From NCBI GenBank assembly GCA_003232175.1, contig QILX01000232.1, forward strand, positions 1-6,726: 6,726 nt of DNA, read 5' to 3'. The notes under the pieces were generated by a model that was not told the origin of the DNA, did not search any database, and saw only the letters and a program-made list of their open reading frames with translations. Origin of the DNA: Hyphomicrobiales bacterium (GTDB lineage: Bacteria > Pseudomonadota > Alphaproteobacteria > Rhizobiales > SZUA-8). Below, in pieces: positions 5,801 through 6,726 of the stretch. Made by a program: the position numbers and the translations under genes. The number at the start of each line of letters is the position of its first letter. The stretch's first letter is position 1.

Positions 5801-6726
5801 TTGTCAAAGGTCATACCCGCGCCCGCCGCCGCCGCCCTCATCGCCGATGAGGCCATTGTCACCGTTTCGTCCTCAAGCGGCCTTGGCTGTCCTGATGCGG
5901 TGCTGGCCGCCATCGGCGAGCGTTTCGAGGCGACCGGTCATCCAAAAAACCTCACCACCCTGCACCCCATTGCGGCGGGGGATATGTGGGGCATCAAGGG
6001 CATCGATCACATCGCCCGGCAGGGGTTATTAAAACGCACCTTGTGCGGCTCCTACCCTTCGGGTCCGTCTTCCGCCGAACCGCCGCTGATCCGTCAGATG
6101 ATCGCCGACAACACGGTCGCGGCCTATAATGTGCCCTCGGGCATCCTGTTCGACATGCACAGGGAGGCGGCGGCCAAACGCCCCGGCGTCCTGACCAAAG
6201 TGGGACTGGATACCTTTGTCGACCCGGACCGCCAGGGCTGCGCCATGAACGACGCCGCCAGCGCCGCTATCGTGCGGCACGAGACTTTTGACGGTGAAGA
6301 CTGGCTCTATTTCAAGGCCATCGTGCCCGACGTCGCCATCATCCGGGCGACGACCGCCGATGAACGCGGCAATCTGACTTACGAGCAGGAGGGCGCCTAT
6401 CTTGGGGCCCTCGATCTGGCCATGGCGGCGCATAACAATGGCGGTATTGTCATTGCCCAGGTCAGGCGTCTTGCCGCCTCGGGCACCCTGAAACCCCTGG
6501 ATGTCCATGTTCCGGGTATTCTGGTGGATCACATCGTTGTCGACGCGGACCAGTTGCAGACCACCCAGACCGAATACGATCCCGCCATTTCAGGGGAAAT
6601 CTTCCGCTCGCTGTCGTCGTTTTCGATCCCGGAGTGGAACATATTGAAAGTCATTGCCCGGCGGGTCGCCATGGAGCTCAAGCACGGCTGGGCAGTCAAT
6701 ATCGGCTTTGGCATTTCGGCCAACGT
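5801..6726 (+). CDS. Acyl-CoA:acetate/3-ketoacid CoA-transferase (YdiF/propionate CoA-transferase-like), 3' end outside window
   Basis: Cytoplasmic CoA-transferase that would move CoA between a short-chain acyl-CoA and a carboxylic acid through a glutamyl-CoA intermediate. The frame is open from a stop at 5777-5779 to the window end. The only suitable start is TTG 5801, with GAAAGG 8 bases upstream, giving 308 visible residues of a family usually over 500 long. Conserved family segments are GLGCPDAVLAAIGERFEATG (27-46), GIDHIARQGLLKR (67-79), AAYNVPSGILFDMHREAA (107-124), RPGVLTKVGLDTFVDPDRQG (127-146), VPDVAIIRATTADERGNLTYEQE (175-197), NNGGIVIAQV (212-221) and VPGILVDHIVVD (237-248). MELKHGWAVNIGFGISAN (291-308) is the beginning of the second (beta-type) domain. 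The catalytic glutamate expected in that domain lies beyond the window, so activity cannot be judged. It is divergent from the DUF993 gene. Family is firm; the acyl substrate is unknown. Confidence 0.92.
   Translation, partial: MSKVIPAPAAAALIADEAIVTVSSSSGLGCPDAVLAAIGERFEATGHPKNLTTLHPIAAGDMWGIKGIDHIARQGLLKRTLCGSYPSGPSSAEPPLIRQMIADNTVAAYNVPSGILFDMHREAAAKRPGVLTKVGLDTFVDPDRQGCAMNDAASAAIVRHETFDGEDWLYFKAIVPDVAIIRATTADERGNLTYEQEGAYLGALDLAMAAHNNGGIVIAQVRRLAASGTLKPLDVHVPGILVDHIVVDADQLQTTQTEYDPAISGEIFRSLSSFSIPEWNILKVIARRVAMELKHGWAVNIGFGISAN

Noticed and set aside
5817..5831. Short GCC triplet run near the start of the CoA-transferase gene.
   Set aside because: Only about four units, in frame and encoding alanines in a GC-rich N-terminus; too short to treat as a functional microsatellite.

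Overview
The window reads as a GC-rich proteobacterial chromosome segment, most likely from an alphaproteobacterium. This is an inference from codon use, from the MalK-type ATPases and permeases, and from the DUF993 (dihydrodipicolinate-synthase-like) protein, a family I associate with rhizobia and relatives. The organism cannot be named from the sequence.

Layout. Positions 1-3631 hold a tightly packed minus-strand operon for a carbohydrate-type (CUT1) ABC importer, transcribed from right to left: permease 1 (3631-2639), permease 2 (2628-1789), ATPase 2 (1784-681) and ATPase 1 (678 to beyond position 1). Gaps between genes are 2-10 bases, which suggests translational coupling. No substrate-binding protein lies in the window. 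Two different ATPases with two permeases recalls the rhizobial glycerol importer (GlpSTPQ), but the gene order differs and the substrate is unknown. A plus-strand ICMT-like membrane methyltransferase (3866-4471) is divergent from the operon. It converges on a minus-strand DUF993 TIM-barrel aldolase-like gene (5671-4511). Divergent from that gene is a plus-strand acyl-CoA:acetate/3-ketoacid CoA-transferase gene (5801 to beyond the right edge).

Most striking observation. The first gene encountered, ATPase 1, contains a perfect 29-bp tandem duplication (563-591 and 592-620) between its start and its Walker A motif. Because 29 is not a multiple of 3, the gene is frameshifted: translation from its ATG stops after 61 residues. 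Everything downstream (Walker A, Q-loop, signature, Walker B, H-loop) stays open in the other frame, and that frame has no usable start codon upstream of the Walker A. Removing one copy gives a normal MalK-like N-terminus. This is a fresh pseudogene, a reversible slippage (phase-variation) switch, or a sequencing/assembly error.

Possible joint role. The importer could bring in a sugar or polyol, the DUF993 enzyme could cleave or condense a keto-acid-type intermediate, and the CoA-transferase could activate a short-chain acid product. That is inference from proximity only. The methyltransferase has no obvious link to this pathway. I found no RNA genes, insertion sequences, CRISPR arrays or convincing intrinsic terminators.
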